Source: Bacteroidota bacterium (GTDB lineage Bacteria; Bacteroidota; Bacteroidia; Bacteroidales; UBA7960). Taken from it: 53,500 nt of DNA. The notes beneath the pieces are model-generated. The model did no database searches. It was not told where the DNA came from and saw only the letters and a list, made by a program, of their open reading frames with translations. Position 1 is the first letter of the stretch; each line of letters starts with the position of its first letter. Shown one piece after another: positions 35,742-43,709 of the stretch. The stretch covers positions 1 through 53,500 of the forward strand of contig REDJ01000069.1 of NCBI GenBank assembly GCA_007693555.1, read 5' to 3'. The translations under genes and the position numbers were made by a program.

Positions 35742-35806
35742 AATTTTAAATAAGTTTCGTTGATAAGTAATCTAAAGGTTGTATAGCATCTGATGATTAA
35801 AAAGCT

Positions 35807-36232
35807 TTAATACTTAATGTAGAACCGGAAAGATGCCTTGATTTTATCCCTGTTAATGTATAAAATCAGGTAATAAGGAACCATCAGCAAAATGGAGGTA
35901 AGTGCTGAAATCGTTTCATTTTCCGTTACCGAAAGCAAAATGATCAGAGAAATTATTAAGATAAGAAAAGGAAGCAAATATCCCAGAAACAAGGCTCTGT
36001 ATCCCAAAGACCTTTTAAGAGAAATCATGACATGTTGACCCGTTTCAAATTCTCTGTCAGCAGAAGGCGGTTGCACTTCAACAATTTTTTCAGCCACTTC
36101 AGCCATACCGCAATAAGATTTTGAATGACAGTTGCCACACGCCGACTGGGGCTGAATGCTTACCCATATGCGGTTGCCCTCAATGCGATTTATAATCCCG
36201 GGATGTTCTATGTTTTGTCTTCTGTCAGACAT
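35807..36232 (-). CDS. rseC: RseC/SoxR-reducing-system-like membrane protein
   Basis: A 141-residue inner-membrane protein of the RseC/MucC family. The N-terminal cytoplasmic part carries 'SACGNCHSKSYCGM' (31-44), whose cysteines could bind an Fe-S centre, then 'GQHVMISLKRSLGYRALFLGYLLP' leads into two hydrophobic helices (about 75-120). In Escherichia coli RseC acts with the Rnf homologue (Rsx) to reduce SoxR, and in many Bacteroidota it sits just before rnfB, as here. It follows a small membrane protein by 58 bases. SoxR itself is not in view. Confidence 0.9.
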   Translation of the reverse strand: MSDRRQNIEHPGIINRIEGNRIWVSIQPQSACGNCHSKSYCGMAEVAEKIVEVQPPSADREFETGQHVMISLKRSLGYRALFLGYLLPFLILIISLIILLSVTENETISALTSILLMVPYYLILYINRDKIKASFRFYIKY

Positions 36233-36290
36233 GAAGTTGGCAGATTATTGCAATTTTGGTTTGGCTTGCAGAAGCTTTTGCCAGGTAAAA

Positions 36291-36821
36291 TCAAGTGGAA
36301 GATTTTCCGGTTGATGTTTTCCACATTCTCCAGAGGTAAATACTTAAAACCAGTGAAGTCGCCAACTGTATCCACAACGAAAACTCGAAAAAGCTACCAT
36401 ATCCGAGGGATTGCATCGCTTTTAGCGGAATAAGGAACTTTACTGCAAAATAGAATACTTTGCTGAGTATAATGGCACTGAAAATGGCTGCAAAAATGTG
36501 TATGTACTTTTTGAGCAGATAAAAGGCCCCCACCATGATCATTAACTCCAGTGAGATGATTATTGCTTTTACCAGTATGGGATGCCCTGACATCACAAAG
36601 GAGAAAAGGGGCAATGCCAGAGCCAGCAGGTATGCATTGTTTCGATGGGTGTGGACCATAGCAAGTATTACCATGATACGCATGGGCTCAATAAAATAGA
36701 GCGGAAAAGCAAGCATGTGTGAAAAAGCAGGCATTAGAAATATGAAGCCAAGAGCCACAATATCAAAAACTATACTTCTGATAGTGATGCCTGGTGCAAG
36801 AGTTCTGACGGTTGCTGACAT
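36291..36821 (-). CDS. Six-helix membrane protein upstream of rseC
   Basis: A 176-residue hydrophobic protein with about five or six predicted helices and a short charged tail. I do not recognise the family with certainty; its compact form with few loop residues is reminiscent of small transporter S-components or archaeal/bacterial redox-associated membrane proteins. It is first in a minus-strand group with rseC and the rnf operon and divergent from the DUF362 gene. A role in the Rnf-related redox system, for example supplying flavin or acting as an accessory subunit, is an inference from position alone. Confidence 0.75.
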   Translation of the reverse strand: MSATVRTLAPGITIRSIVFDIVALGFIFLMPAFSHMLAFPLYFIEPMRIMVILAMVHTHRNNAYLLALALPLFSFVMSGHPILVKAIIISLELMIMVGAFYLLKKYIHIFAAIFSAIILSKVFYFAVKFLIPLKAMQSLGYGSFFEFSLWIQLATSLVLSIYLWRMWKTSTGKSST

Positions 36822-36883
36822 AGTTTTCTTTTTTGTAATTTATAATGACTTTAAATAAGCGTCTGAAAATGAATATATCGCTC

Positions 36884-36891
36884 CAAAAATA
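36884..36891 (-). promoter_or_regulatory. Candidate -7 box for the membrane protein-rseC genes
   Basis: Minus strand TATTTTTG, 63 bases before the ATG at 36821. It is divergent from the plus-strand box at 36913-36920. Confidence 0.5.
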
Positions 36892-36912
36892 AGAAAATTA
36901 TTTCAGGAATCT

Positions 36913-36920
36913 TAATTTTG
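36913..36920 (+). promoter_or_regulatory. Candidate -7 box for the DUF362 gene
   Basis: TAATTTTG matches TAnnTTTG. A transcript starting about 7 bases later excludes the upstream TTG at 36918 and supports ATG 36969 as the start codon. Confidence 0.5.
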
Positions 36921-36968
36921 TCAGTAAATACGGATCTGAGGAAAATCAATCTAACAAAATATCTCATT

Positions 36969-37898
36969 ATGGACAGAAGAGATTTTATAAGAAAAAGTTT
37001 TTTATACGGAGCTGTAACCGGATTGGGTGCAGCATCCATTGGAAGCCTTACACCTGCTTTTGCGGGATTAAGGCCCAATAATGTAAAGGGCAACTATGAT
37101 CTTGTTGCTGTAAGGGGAAATAATCTTGTGGCTATGTTTGACAGAGCAATGCGTGAGATGGGAGGGATGTCGCAATGGGTTAAGGCGGGGCAAACAGTTA
37201 TTGTAAAGCCTAATATTGGCTGGGATGTAGTGCCTGAAAGGGCTGCCAATACAAATCCCGAACTTGTTGCAGCAGTGGTAAGGCATTGTCTGGAAGCCGG
37301 AGCCAGCAGGGTTACGGTATTTGACCACACATGTGATAACTGGCAGCGCAGTTATCGTAACAGCGGTATCGAAGCAGCCGCAAGGGATGCAGGTGCAAGG
37401 ATCGTTCCGGGAAACTTTGAACGCAACTATCGCGATGTTACTATACCTGGGGCTGTGCGACTGACAGAAGCTAAAGTTCATGAGCAGATTATGGATAATG
37501 ATGTGTTTATCAATGTTCCGGTACTCAAGCATCACAGTTCAACAACCCTGACTATTGCCATGAAAAACTTGATGGGAATAGTTTGGGACCGCAGGTTCTG
37601 GCATCGCAATGACCTGCACCAGTGTATTGCTGATTTTTGCCTCTATCGCAAACCCGACCTGAATATTGTGGATGGCATGCTGGTTATGACACGTAACGGT
37701 CCAAGAGGAACATCAACGGCCGACCTGGTAAGAAAAAACAGCTTGCTGGTTTCTTCTGATGTGGTTGCTGTGGATGCTGCAAGTGCTTTGATTTTTGGCG
37801 AACAGCCCCAGAATGTGGGCTATATGAGAATTGCCCAGGAAATGGGCATTGGAAGCCTTGACCTTTCTCAACTGAATATCCAGCGTGTAAATATGTAA
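36969..37898 (+). CDS. Tat-exported DUF362 protein
   Basis: A 309-residue protein of the DUF362 family. It starts 'MDRRDFIRKSFLYGA' with a twin-arginine signal (RRDFIRK) and a hydrophobic stretch ending near Ala32, so it is probably folded with a cofactor before export. The body has 'VIVKPNIGWDVVPERAANTN' (about 75-94), 'INVPVLKHHSSTTLTIAMKNLMG' (about 178-200) and 'LNIVDGMLVM'. DUF362 is found in several iron-sulfur proteins, but this copy lacks the ferredoxin-like cysteine motifs. It is followed 115 bases later by the fused NapH/NapG-like gene, suggesting a joint electron-transfer module. Biochemical role unknown. Confidence 0.87.
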   Translation: MDRRDFIRKSFLYGAVTGLGAASIGSLTPAFAGLRPNNVKGNYDLVAVRGNNLVAMFDRAMREMGGMSQWVKAGQTVIVKPNIGWDVVPERAANTNPELVAAVVRHCLEAGASRVTVFDHTCDNWQRSYRNSGIEAAARDAGARIVPGNFERNYRDVTIPGAVRLTEAKVHEQIMDNDVFINVPVLKHHSSTTLTIAMKNLMGIVWDRRFWHRNDLHQCIADFCLYRKPDLNIVDGMLVMTRNGPRGTSTADLVRKNSLLVSSDVVAVDAASALIFGEQPQNVGYMRIAQEMGIGSLDLSQLNIQRVNM

Positions 37899-38013
37899 TG
37901 GCTTATTGTAATCCTGATATCTGATATCCGGTTAGTAAAAAGAGGATTATTATTTAATTGCGAATCAGACATACATCTGATTGATTATAAAACTGTTTAA
38001 TCTGTTTAATAAA

Positions 38014-39600
38014 ATGAATCTTACCCATTTAAGAAAGATCAGGATTGTTGTTTCTCTTATTATTTTCACGTTCTTACTTTTATTTTTCCTGAATATTCAC
38101 GGAAAAGTAATTGACCCTGTAGCCGAATTTTTTCTGCGCCTGCAGTTTTTTCCTTCAATTCTGAGATTGACTGCTCTTACATTTGCCATATCTTCTCTGG
38201 GCTTTTTGGTGGTTTTGCTTTTGACATTTCTTTTTGGAAGGGTATATTGTTCTTCCATTTGCCCCATGGGAACCTTACAAGACATATTCATTGCCATTGC
38301 AAGGAAATTCAAATCAAGGAAAAGGAGAAGATTTGTTTATACACCCAACAAAAAACTGATACTCAGATATTCCATATTATCAGCCACATTGCTCTTCTGG
38401 ATATTTGGAAGTTTATTTTTGTTAAACCTGCTTGATCCCTATTCCAATTTCGGTAAAATCAGTGTAACTCTTGTTCAACCTGTATTTACCAAAGGAGTTA
38501 ATACCCTTTCTGCTTTGCTTGAACGCATGGATTTATACATTCTTGCACCCATGCTGAGACAATCGCTGCCACGCGATGTAATTGCAGTTTCTGTAGGAAT
38601 TTTTGGAGTCATATTCGTTTTAAGCATATGGAGGGGCAGGTTATTCTGTAATTCATTGTGCCCTGTGGGTTCTGTTCTTGGTTTGGTATCCTCAAGATCA
38701 GTATATCGAATTGCTTTTCAGGATGAAGCCTGCACTTTTTGCGGAAAGTGTGAAAGGGTTTGCAAAGCAGAATGTCTTGACAGTAAGAACAAGGTTGTAG
38801 ATCATGGCCGGTGTATAAGTTGTTTCAATTGCTTTGACAGCTGTTCAAATAATGGTTTGTATTATGAAAATATGTTGGGTAGCAGGAAGGCCATTCCGGT
38901 AAAAAGCACTGAAAATAAGGTTGAAGGAGGAAAGCGTGCATTCCTGCTGACCATGGCAGGAGGACTTTTAAGTGTGCCTGTTTTAAAGAAATTTGCCAAA
39001 GCACAGGTTGCCGCAAGCGAACCGGGTATGATACCTACAGGTACAAGTCTTCCTGTATTGCCCCCAGGATCAGTAGGCTATGATCATTTTACAAATAAAT
39101 GCATTGCATGTTATTTATGTGTGGGAGCCTGCCCTACCAATGTAATAGTTCCCTCATTTTTTGATTATGGATTGGAAGGCTTTATGCAGCCTAAGCTTGA
39201 TTATCATAAAAGCTTCTGTAATTTCGATTGTGTAAGATGTACGGAAGTTTGTCCTACCGGTGCCATAAAAAAGCTTGACCGCGACACCAAAAGAATTACA
39301 CAAATAGGGATTGCAAGATTTATGTATGAAAGTTGCATTGTAACGGTTGACCGCACCGATTGCGGCGCATGCTCGGAGCATTGTCCTACCAAAGCCGTAA
39401 CAATGGTTCCATATAATGGATTATGGCTGCCCGAAGTTGAACCCGACCTGTGCATTGGATGCGGTGCTTGCGAATATGCCTGTCCAACAGAGCCCTACAA
39501 GGCAATATATGTAGAAAGTAACCGGGTTCATAAACTGGCAACACCTTTACCGGAAGATGAAGGTCCCAGGGACCATGATCAGGATGAATTTCCATTTTAA
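38014..39600 (+). CDS. NapH-NapG-like fused iron-sulfur membrane protein
   Basis: A 528-residue protein that joins two electron-transfer modules. The first half has about four or five helices, with the NapH/NosR-type pairs 'VYCSSICPMG' (Cys79, Cys83) and 'LFCNSLCPVG' (Cys212, Cys216), then two ferredoxin clusters (240-254 and 267-277). A second hydrophobic, Tat-like segment ('GGKRAFLLTMAGGLLSV', about 306-322) precedes a NapG-like domain with four clusters: 'CIACYLCVGACP', 'CNFDCVRCTEVCP', 'CGACSEHCP' and 'CIGCGACEYACP'. Quinol or ferredoxin to periplasmic electron transfer is expected. ATG 38014 is preferred to TTG 37981. No nitrate or nitrous oxide reductase is nearby, so the terminal acceptor is unclear. 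Confidence 0.9.
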   Translation: MNLTHLRKIRIVVSLIIFTFLLLFFLNIHGKVIDPVAEFFLRLQFFPSILRLTALTFAISSLGFLVVLLLTFLFGRVYCSSICPMGTLQDIFIAIARKFKSRKRRRFVYTPNKKLILRYSILSATLLFWIFGSLFLLNLLDPYSNFGKISVTLVQPVFTKGVNTLSALLERMDLYILAPMLRQSLPRDVIAVSVGIFGVIFVLSIWRGRLFCNSLCPVGSVLGLVSSRSVYRIAFQDEACTFCGKCERVCKAECLDSKNKVVDHGRCISCFNCFDSCSNNGLYYENMLGSRKAIPVKSTENKVEGGKRAFLLTMAGGLLSVPVLKKFAKAQVAASEPGMIPTGTSLPVLPPGSVGYDHFTNKCIACYLCVGACPTNVIVPSFFDYGLEGFMQPKLDYHKSFCNFDCVRCTEVCPTGAIKKLDRDTKRITQIGIARFMYESCIVTVDRTDCGACSEHCPTKAVTMVPYNGLWLPEVEPDLCIGCGACEYACPTEPYKAIYVESNRVHKLATPLPEDEGPRDHDQDEFPF

Positions 39601-39673
39601 CAAAGATTTTAAAACCTGCTTCCTTTCAGATGAATTCCCTTATCAGGCAAAGGTTTTGTGTCTTATTAAAATT

Positions 39674-39691
39674 TTGTTAAATCATTAACAA
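39674..39691. promoter_or_regulatory. Rex-type operator before the carboxyltransferase gene
   Basis: TTGTTAA (39674-39680) and TTAACAA (39685-39691) around ATCA match the Rex consensus exactly. The -7 box TATCTTTG begins 14 bases later, so the operator covers the -33 region, a classic repressor position. Confidence 0.65.
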
Positions 39692-39705
39692 TATATCAAT
39701 TATTG

Positions 39706-39713
39706 TATCTTTG
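39706..39713 (+). promoter_or_regulatory. -7 box of the carboxyltransferase gene
   Basis: TATCTTTG matches TAnnTTTG; the start codon is 37 bases downstream. Its -33 region lies within the Rex-type operator. Confidence 0.6.
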
Positions 39714-39749
39714 CCTTATTAGAATTTTGAACTGAAAACCGGAATAAAT

Positions 39750-41489
39750 ATGAACCGAGAAATAAAAATCAGGGATCTGACCCTTCGCGATGGTCAGCAA
39801 TCTCTTTTTGCTACCCGAATGACTCAGCAGCAGGTTGACAGAGTGTTGCCCCTGTTCCGCGAAGCAGGTTTTTATGCCATGGAAGTGTGGGGTGGTGCTG
39901 TACCTGATTCAGTTATGCGTTATCTCAATGAAGATCCATGGGAAAGGCTGGAAAAAATTAAAGCGGTCATAGGCGATACATCAAAGCTCACAGCTCTTTC
40001 ACGCGGACGTAATCTTTTTGGATACAATCCATATCCTGATTCTGTAATTGAAGGTTTTAACCGCAATGCCATTCAATCGGGTATTGATATCATGCGGATT
40101 TTTGATGCCCTTAATGATACCAACAATATACGCTCAACTATCAAATATGTGAAAGAAAACGGAGGTATTGCCGATTGCACGGTTTGTTATACGGTAGATC
40201 CGCGTTTTTCCAAAAAGGAGAGATTGATGGGAAAAATCAAAGGCAAGCCACTTCCTCAAAAGATTTTCACCATTGAGTATTTTGTAAATAAGGCCGTTGA
40301 GCTTGAATCCATGGGTGCCGACATGGTTACCATAAAGGACATGGCCGGATTAATACCACCGGTGAAATCGGGTATCATTATCAAACTCATGAAGGAACAG
40401 GTCAAAATCCCGGTCGATTTTCATACACATTCCACTCCCGGTTACGGATTGGCATCTGCTCTTACGGCTATTTTAAACGGTGTAGATATCATTGATACAT
40501 CTATCATGAATTTTGCCGGCGGACCCGGGGCACCGGCGTTTGAAATTATTCAAATCTTTTGCGATAAGCTGAGTATTGAAACGGGTGTAAACCTTGAGGT
40601 TATTGCTCCGATTAATCGGGAGCTAAAAAAAATTCGCGAAGAACTTGACGAGTTTGACTCCTATAAAATCTTCCCAAGAGATATTGATTTATTGAAAGAA
40701 AAGTTGCCTCATAAAGTGGATGACCTGTTTTATAAGGCAATTGACCTTGCTGTTGAGAAAAAAGAAAGAGAATTACTCGAAACAACTCAGGCAATTGAAA
40801 GATATTTTAATTTTCCGCCACCCAATGAAAATGTTCGTCTGGCCGAAGTACCCGGAGGAATGTACTCCAATATGCTGGCACAGCTCAAGCAATTGAAACT
40901 GGAAGAATTACTTCCCAGGGTATTGGAGATTATCCCAAACGTGAGACTGTATGCCGGATGTCCGCCACTGGTAACACCCACAAGTCAGATAGTAGGAGTG
41001 CAGGCTGTAAATTGTGTTCAGGATGAGAATGCAGGCAAACCCATGTATACAAATAAATCCAATCAGTTTGTAAACCTGGTAAAAGGGCTTTATGGAAAAA
41101 CCCCCATGCCCATAGATCCTGAGTTTAGAAAAAAGATTACTGGTTCACCCGAAGAGTTTACCTATGATCCTAAAGATTATCAAAAACAGGAAAATCCGAC
41201 ACTGGATGAGTTTGGAGGTGTTAAGCTTGCATCCAATGAAAAAGAAGAACTTTTACTGGAGCTGTTTCCTTCGGTGGCCAATAATTTTCTTACCAACAGA
41301 ATTGAGACAAAGTATATGGCAGAACTCAAAGCCATTGAGGAAGAAAAGAGAAGGAAATTTATGGAAGAAAAAGCTGAATATGATAATATGACTGAGGAAG
41401 AAAAACGCGAAAGGCTTGAAATGGGATTGTATAACTTTCCCTGGAGAACAGATGAAGATTCTGGCGATAAATTTGATGAGTCGGAATGA
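39750..41489 (+). CDS. Oxaloacetate decarboxylase/transcarboxylase carboxyltransferase subunit
   Basis: A 579-residue carboxyltransferase that moves CO2 between oxaloacetate/pyruvate and carboxybiotin. It has the TIM-barrel metal site of the family: Asp14 in 'TLRDGQQS', Lys196 (expected to be carbamylated) in 'TIKDMAG', and His225/His227 in 'DFHTHST'. A C-terminal conserved carboxylase domain follows (about 330-470). The tail (about 535-570) is highly charged and helical, and there is no biotinyl domain, so biotin must sit on a separate protein. This fits the alpha/5S subunit of oxaloacetate decarboxylase, transcarboxylase or a two-subunit pyruvate carboxylase. It is not adjacent to other subunits here. 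Confidence 0.88.
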   Translation: MNREIKIRDLTLRDGQQSLFATRMTQQQVDRVLPLFREAGFYAMEVWGGAVPDSVMRYLNEDPWERLEKIKAVIGDTSKLTALSRGRNLFGYNPYPDSVIEGFNRNAIQSGIDIMRIFDALNDTNNIRSTIKYVKENGGIADCTVCYTVDPRFSKKERLMGKIKGKPLPQKIFTIEYFVNKAVELESMGADMVTIKDMAGLIPPVKSGIIIKLMKEQVKIPVDFHTHSTPGYGLASALTAILNGVDIIDTSIMNFAGGPGAPAFEIIQIFCDKLSIETGVNLEVIAPINRELKKIREELDEFDSYKIFPRDIDLLKEKLPHKVDDLFYKAIDLAVEKKERELLETTQAIERYFNFPPPNENVRLAEVPGGMYSNMLAQLKQLKLEELLPRVLEIIPNVRLYAGCPPLVTPTSQIVGVQAVNCVQDENAGKPMYTNKSNQFVNLVKGLYGKTPMPIDPEFRKKITGSPEEFTYDPKDYQKQENPTLDEFGGVKLASNEKEELLLELFPSVANNFLTNRIETKYMAELKAIEEEKRRKFMEEKAEYDNMTEEEKRERLEMGLYNFPWRTDEDSGDKFDESE

Positions 41490-41527
41490 GACGAACTGGG
41501 CCAAAGCTAATAAAAAGAAAAAAAAAA

Positions 41528-41553
41528 CGGGGTTTTAAAACCCCGCTTTTTTT
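41528..41553 (+). terminator. Terminator after the carboxyltransferase gene
   Basis: CGGGGTTTT and AAAACCCCG (41528-41545) form a perfect palindrome followed by a C and seven T. The A-run on its left makes it work on the minus strand as well. Confidence 0.9.
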
Positions 41554-41554
41554 G

Positions 41555-41612
41555 GTCACTGAGCTTGTCGAAGTGACAATATACCCAGGTCGTTTCGACA
41601 GGCTCAACGACC
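41555..41612. repeat. REP-like inverted doublet
   Basis: Two hairpins: GTCACT (41555-41560)/AGTGAC (41572-41577) and GGTCGTT (41588-41594)/AACGACC (41606-41612). Their 11-base loops, GAGCTTGTCGA and TCGACAGGCTC, are reverse complements with one mismatch, so the two hairpins are inverted copies of one element. Similar sequences are known to me as dispersed intergenic repeats in several phyla. A REP-associated transposase is not in the window. Confidence 0.8.
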
Positions 41613-41626
41613 CTTAACTTCCGTCT

Positions 41627-42292
41627 TTAGTTTACCGCTACAATATCCAGCTTCATATTAAAGTTATCGTGAATAAGGTTATCACCCAGATTGTCAAAGA
41701 ACCGGCCGCTGCCGAATCTTACATCCCACATGGTACGATCCAGGTCAAAATCAGCCCTGGCGGTCATTACACCTTCTTCCATATGCACATGAGCAGGGAA
41801 AGTGATACCGTGGGTAATACCTTTGATGGTAAGGTTTCCGCTGATGGTGTAGTTGGGTTCACCTTCAGTAGCATCTTCGCGCTTTACGATGTTTGCCATT
41901 TCAAAAGTGGCTTCGGGATAGGTAGCCACTGAAAAGAAATCGTCAGACTCCAAATGACCCTGCAAACGTGCATTGGTTCCCGGATCTTCAATATCCAGTA
42001 CCACAATCTGGGTCATATCGATTACAATGTTTCCACCCACAATCTGGTCATCTACTATGTATAGTTCTCCGGATGACAAACCAATGGTGCCATCATGACG
42101 CCCTGTTACTTTGGTACCTTCCCATGCAACAGCACTGCGTGCCATATCAATATTTTTAACCACTGCATTTTCAGGCCTTTCGCCCGGTTCGAGTCTTTCA
42201 GATATTTCAGCGGCTTTTTCACTGGGGCCTGCGCAGGAGGCAATCAGAAAAGCACCTGCAAGCATCGCGGTAAATAGTTTTAGCTTTTTCAT
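41627..42292 (-). CDS. YceI-family lipoprotein
   Basis: A 221-residue lipoprotein with a lipobox-like 'LIASCAG' (Cys20). The YceI domain covers about 50-220, with 'SAVAWEGTKVTGRHDGTIG', 'YPEATFEMANI' and 'YTISGNLTIKGITHGITFP' as family segments; this lipocalin-like barrel binds isoprenoid or other lipids in the periplasm. The gene faces the carboxyltransferase gene across the terminator and REP-like doublet. Ligand unknown. Confidence 0.92.
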   Translation of the reverse strand: MKKLKLFTAMLAGAFLIASCAGPSEKAAEISERLEPGERPENAVVKNIDMARSAVAWEGTKVTGRHDGTIGLSSGELYIVDDQIVGGNIVIDMTQIVVLDIEDPGTNARLQGHLESDDFFSVATYPEATFEMANIVKREDATEGEPNYTISGNLTIKGITHGITFPAHVHMEEGVMTARADFDLDRTMWDVRFGSGRFFDNLGDNLIHDNFNMKLDIVAVN

Positions 42293-42406
42293 GTTTTACG
42301 TTTTTATTTTTGCTTATGGGTTAATATTAAATTTATTAGTTAAGTTTATAATATTATATGAATCAGTAGTCAATATAAACTAACAAGAAAAAAAACACTT
42401 TGTTTA

Positions 42407-43540
42407 ATGGCATTTGGAAACTCTTTTATGCGGATACTGAAGTCAGGTTTTGTTTTATATAGTCTTCTGCTTTTGAGCCTTCCGCTTTTCTCGGTTAACG
42501 ATGGCTCACAATCTGATGATAGAGGGGTAATTAGGTTAAATCTTAATATCAACCATGGCAGAATGACACCACATTACACCCTGCAGGCAGCTTTAAATGA
42601 AGACAGAATTACTGGCCTGGATATTAGTAGCATATTTCTCAATAAAAATGAAATTTCTCTGCAAAATACGGTTTTGGGAATAGGTTATTTTTTTTCAAAC
42701 CTGGGTAATAATGAGGTTTACGGTTATGTGCACTCAGCTTATTTGGGTATGTGGTTTCCCCTTTTAACCCGTGGAATTCCGGTTCAGCTAAAACTAGGCT
42801 TTGGGCCCGGATACGTTACCCAAAGGCATCATCCGATAAATAATCCTCTCAACAGGGCATTGGGTTCTCATCTTAATGCCTATGGGCAAATTACCCTTAC
42901 TGGAAACGTCCCTCTGATTAGGGATAAATGGCTGCTCAGAACAGGCATATCTTTCAACCATGTTTCAAACGGTTTGATTGTTGCCCCCAATCAGGGCATC
43001 AATACCCTTGCTTTCCACGCAGGTTTCGATTTGGATACTGGTATCAGCCATTCCGGCGCTATGTTAGTCGGGCGAAGACAATACAGTCCGGGCAGACAAA
43101 GCTTCAATATTTCCATTGCATCAGGTATTAAGCAGGTTGATGAATATACCGGAAAACAGATAATCGCATCAAGCCTTATTCTGGATTACGGCTACATGCT
43201 TTTGCCTGCGTTGAATACAGGTTTGGGTGTAGGGTTTTATTATAATGATACCTGGGCATATCCGCGTTTTAACAGTAGTTTAGATGAGGATAATCCACCG
43301 TTCCCATTTCAGTCTGCCCTGCACCTGGTGCTGGAACTGGAGAAAAAACCATTGGCCGTAGTACTCAATCCCGGGTTTTACATTTACCGACCTACAGATG
43401 AAATTCCCTGGTTCACCGGTCGGCTGGGGTTCAGATACTATTTCAGAAACAATATATCGTTGATGTTTGGCATCAAACACCACTGGTTTGCCCTGGCCGA
43501 CTATTTTGAATGGGGAGTGGGGTATAGGTTTTTAAGGTGA
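42407..43540 (+). CDS. PagL-like lipid A 3-O-deacylase family protein
   Basis: A 377-residue predicted outer-membrane protein. A signal peptide (1-30) is followed by a beta-rich region. The PagL hallmark 'FNHVSNG' occurs at 183-189, with His185 and Ser187 as the expected catalytic pair, followed by 'PNQGINT' (194-200), as in Bacteroidota members annotated acyloxyacyl hydrolase. It is roughly twice the length of the Gram-negative PagL, with the extra sequence after residue 215 possibly completing a larger barrel. It could remodel lipid A acyl chains. The family fit is good; activity is untested. Confidence 0.8.
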   Translation: MAFGNSFMRILKSGFVLYSLLLLSLPLFSVNDGSQSDDRGVIRLNLNINHGRMTPHYTLQAALNEDRITGLDISSIFLNKNEISLQNTVLGIGYFFSNLGNNEVYGYVHSAYLGMWFPLLTRGIPVQLKLGFGPGYVTQRHHPINNPLNRALGSHLNAYGQITLTGNVPLIRDKWLLRTGISFNHVSNGLIVAPNQGINTLAFHAGFDLDTGISHSGAMLVGRRQYSPGRQSFNISIASGIKQVDEYTGKQIIASSLILDYGYMLLPALNTGLGVGFYYNDTWAYPRFNSSLDEDNPPFPFQSALHLVLELEKKPLAVVLNPGFYIYRPTDEIPWFTGRLGFRYYFRNNISLMFGIKHHWFALADYFEWGVGYRFLR

Positions 43541-43627
43541 TTGCTGAAAAGCCTTTTTAGTAACTTGTCTCCAACCAAACTCTTTAAATATTCACCTCAA
43601 AAACATAAAATATCTACCCGATAATTT

Positions 43628-43635
43628 TATATTTG
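43628..43635 (+). promoter_or_regulatory. Candidate -7 box for the FISUMP lipoprotein gene
   Basis: TATATTTG matches TAnnTTTG, 75 bases before the ATG at 43710. Confidence 0.45.
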
Positions 43636-43709
43636 CCATTCCATTAAAAACCCCGAAGGTTTTAAATTAAAGTACCATTGGATTTTTATTTTAACCAAAC
43701 TACATAATT

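Larger units (their letters stand above)
35491..35806. other. Regulatory region upstream of rnfB
   Basis: 316 bases with no gene, between rseC and rnfB on the same strand. It contains a -7 box (35556-35563) about 66 bases before the rnfB start, a perfect 9-bp inverted repeat (35643-35666) and a perfect 10-bp inverted repeat with a Rex-type core (35718-35741). The concentration of palindromes suggests that rnf expression is controlled here, independently of rseC. Confidence 0.7.
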
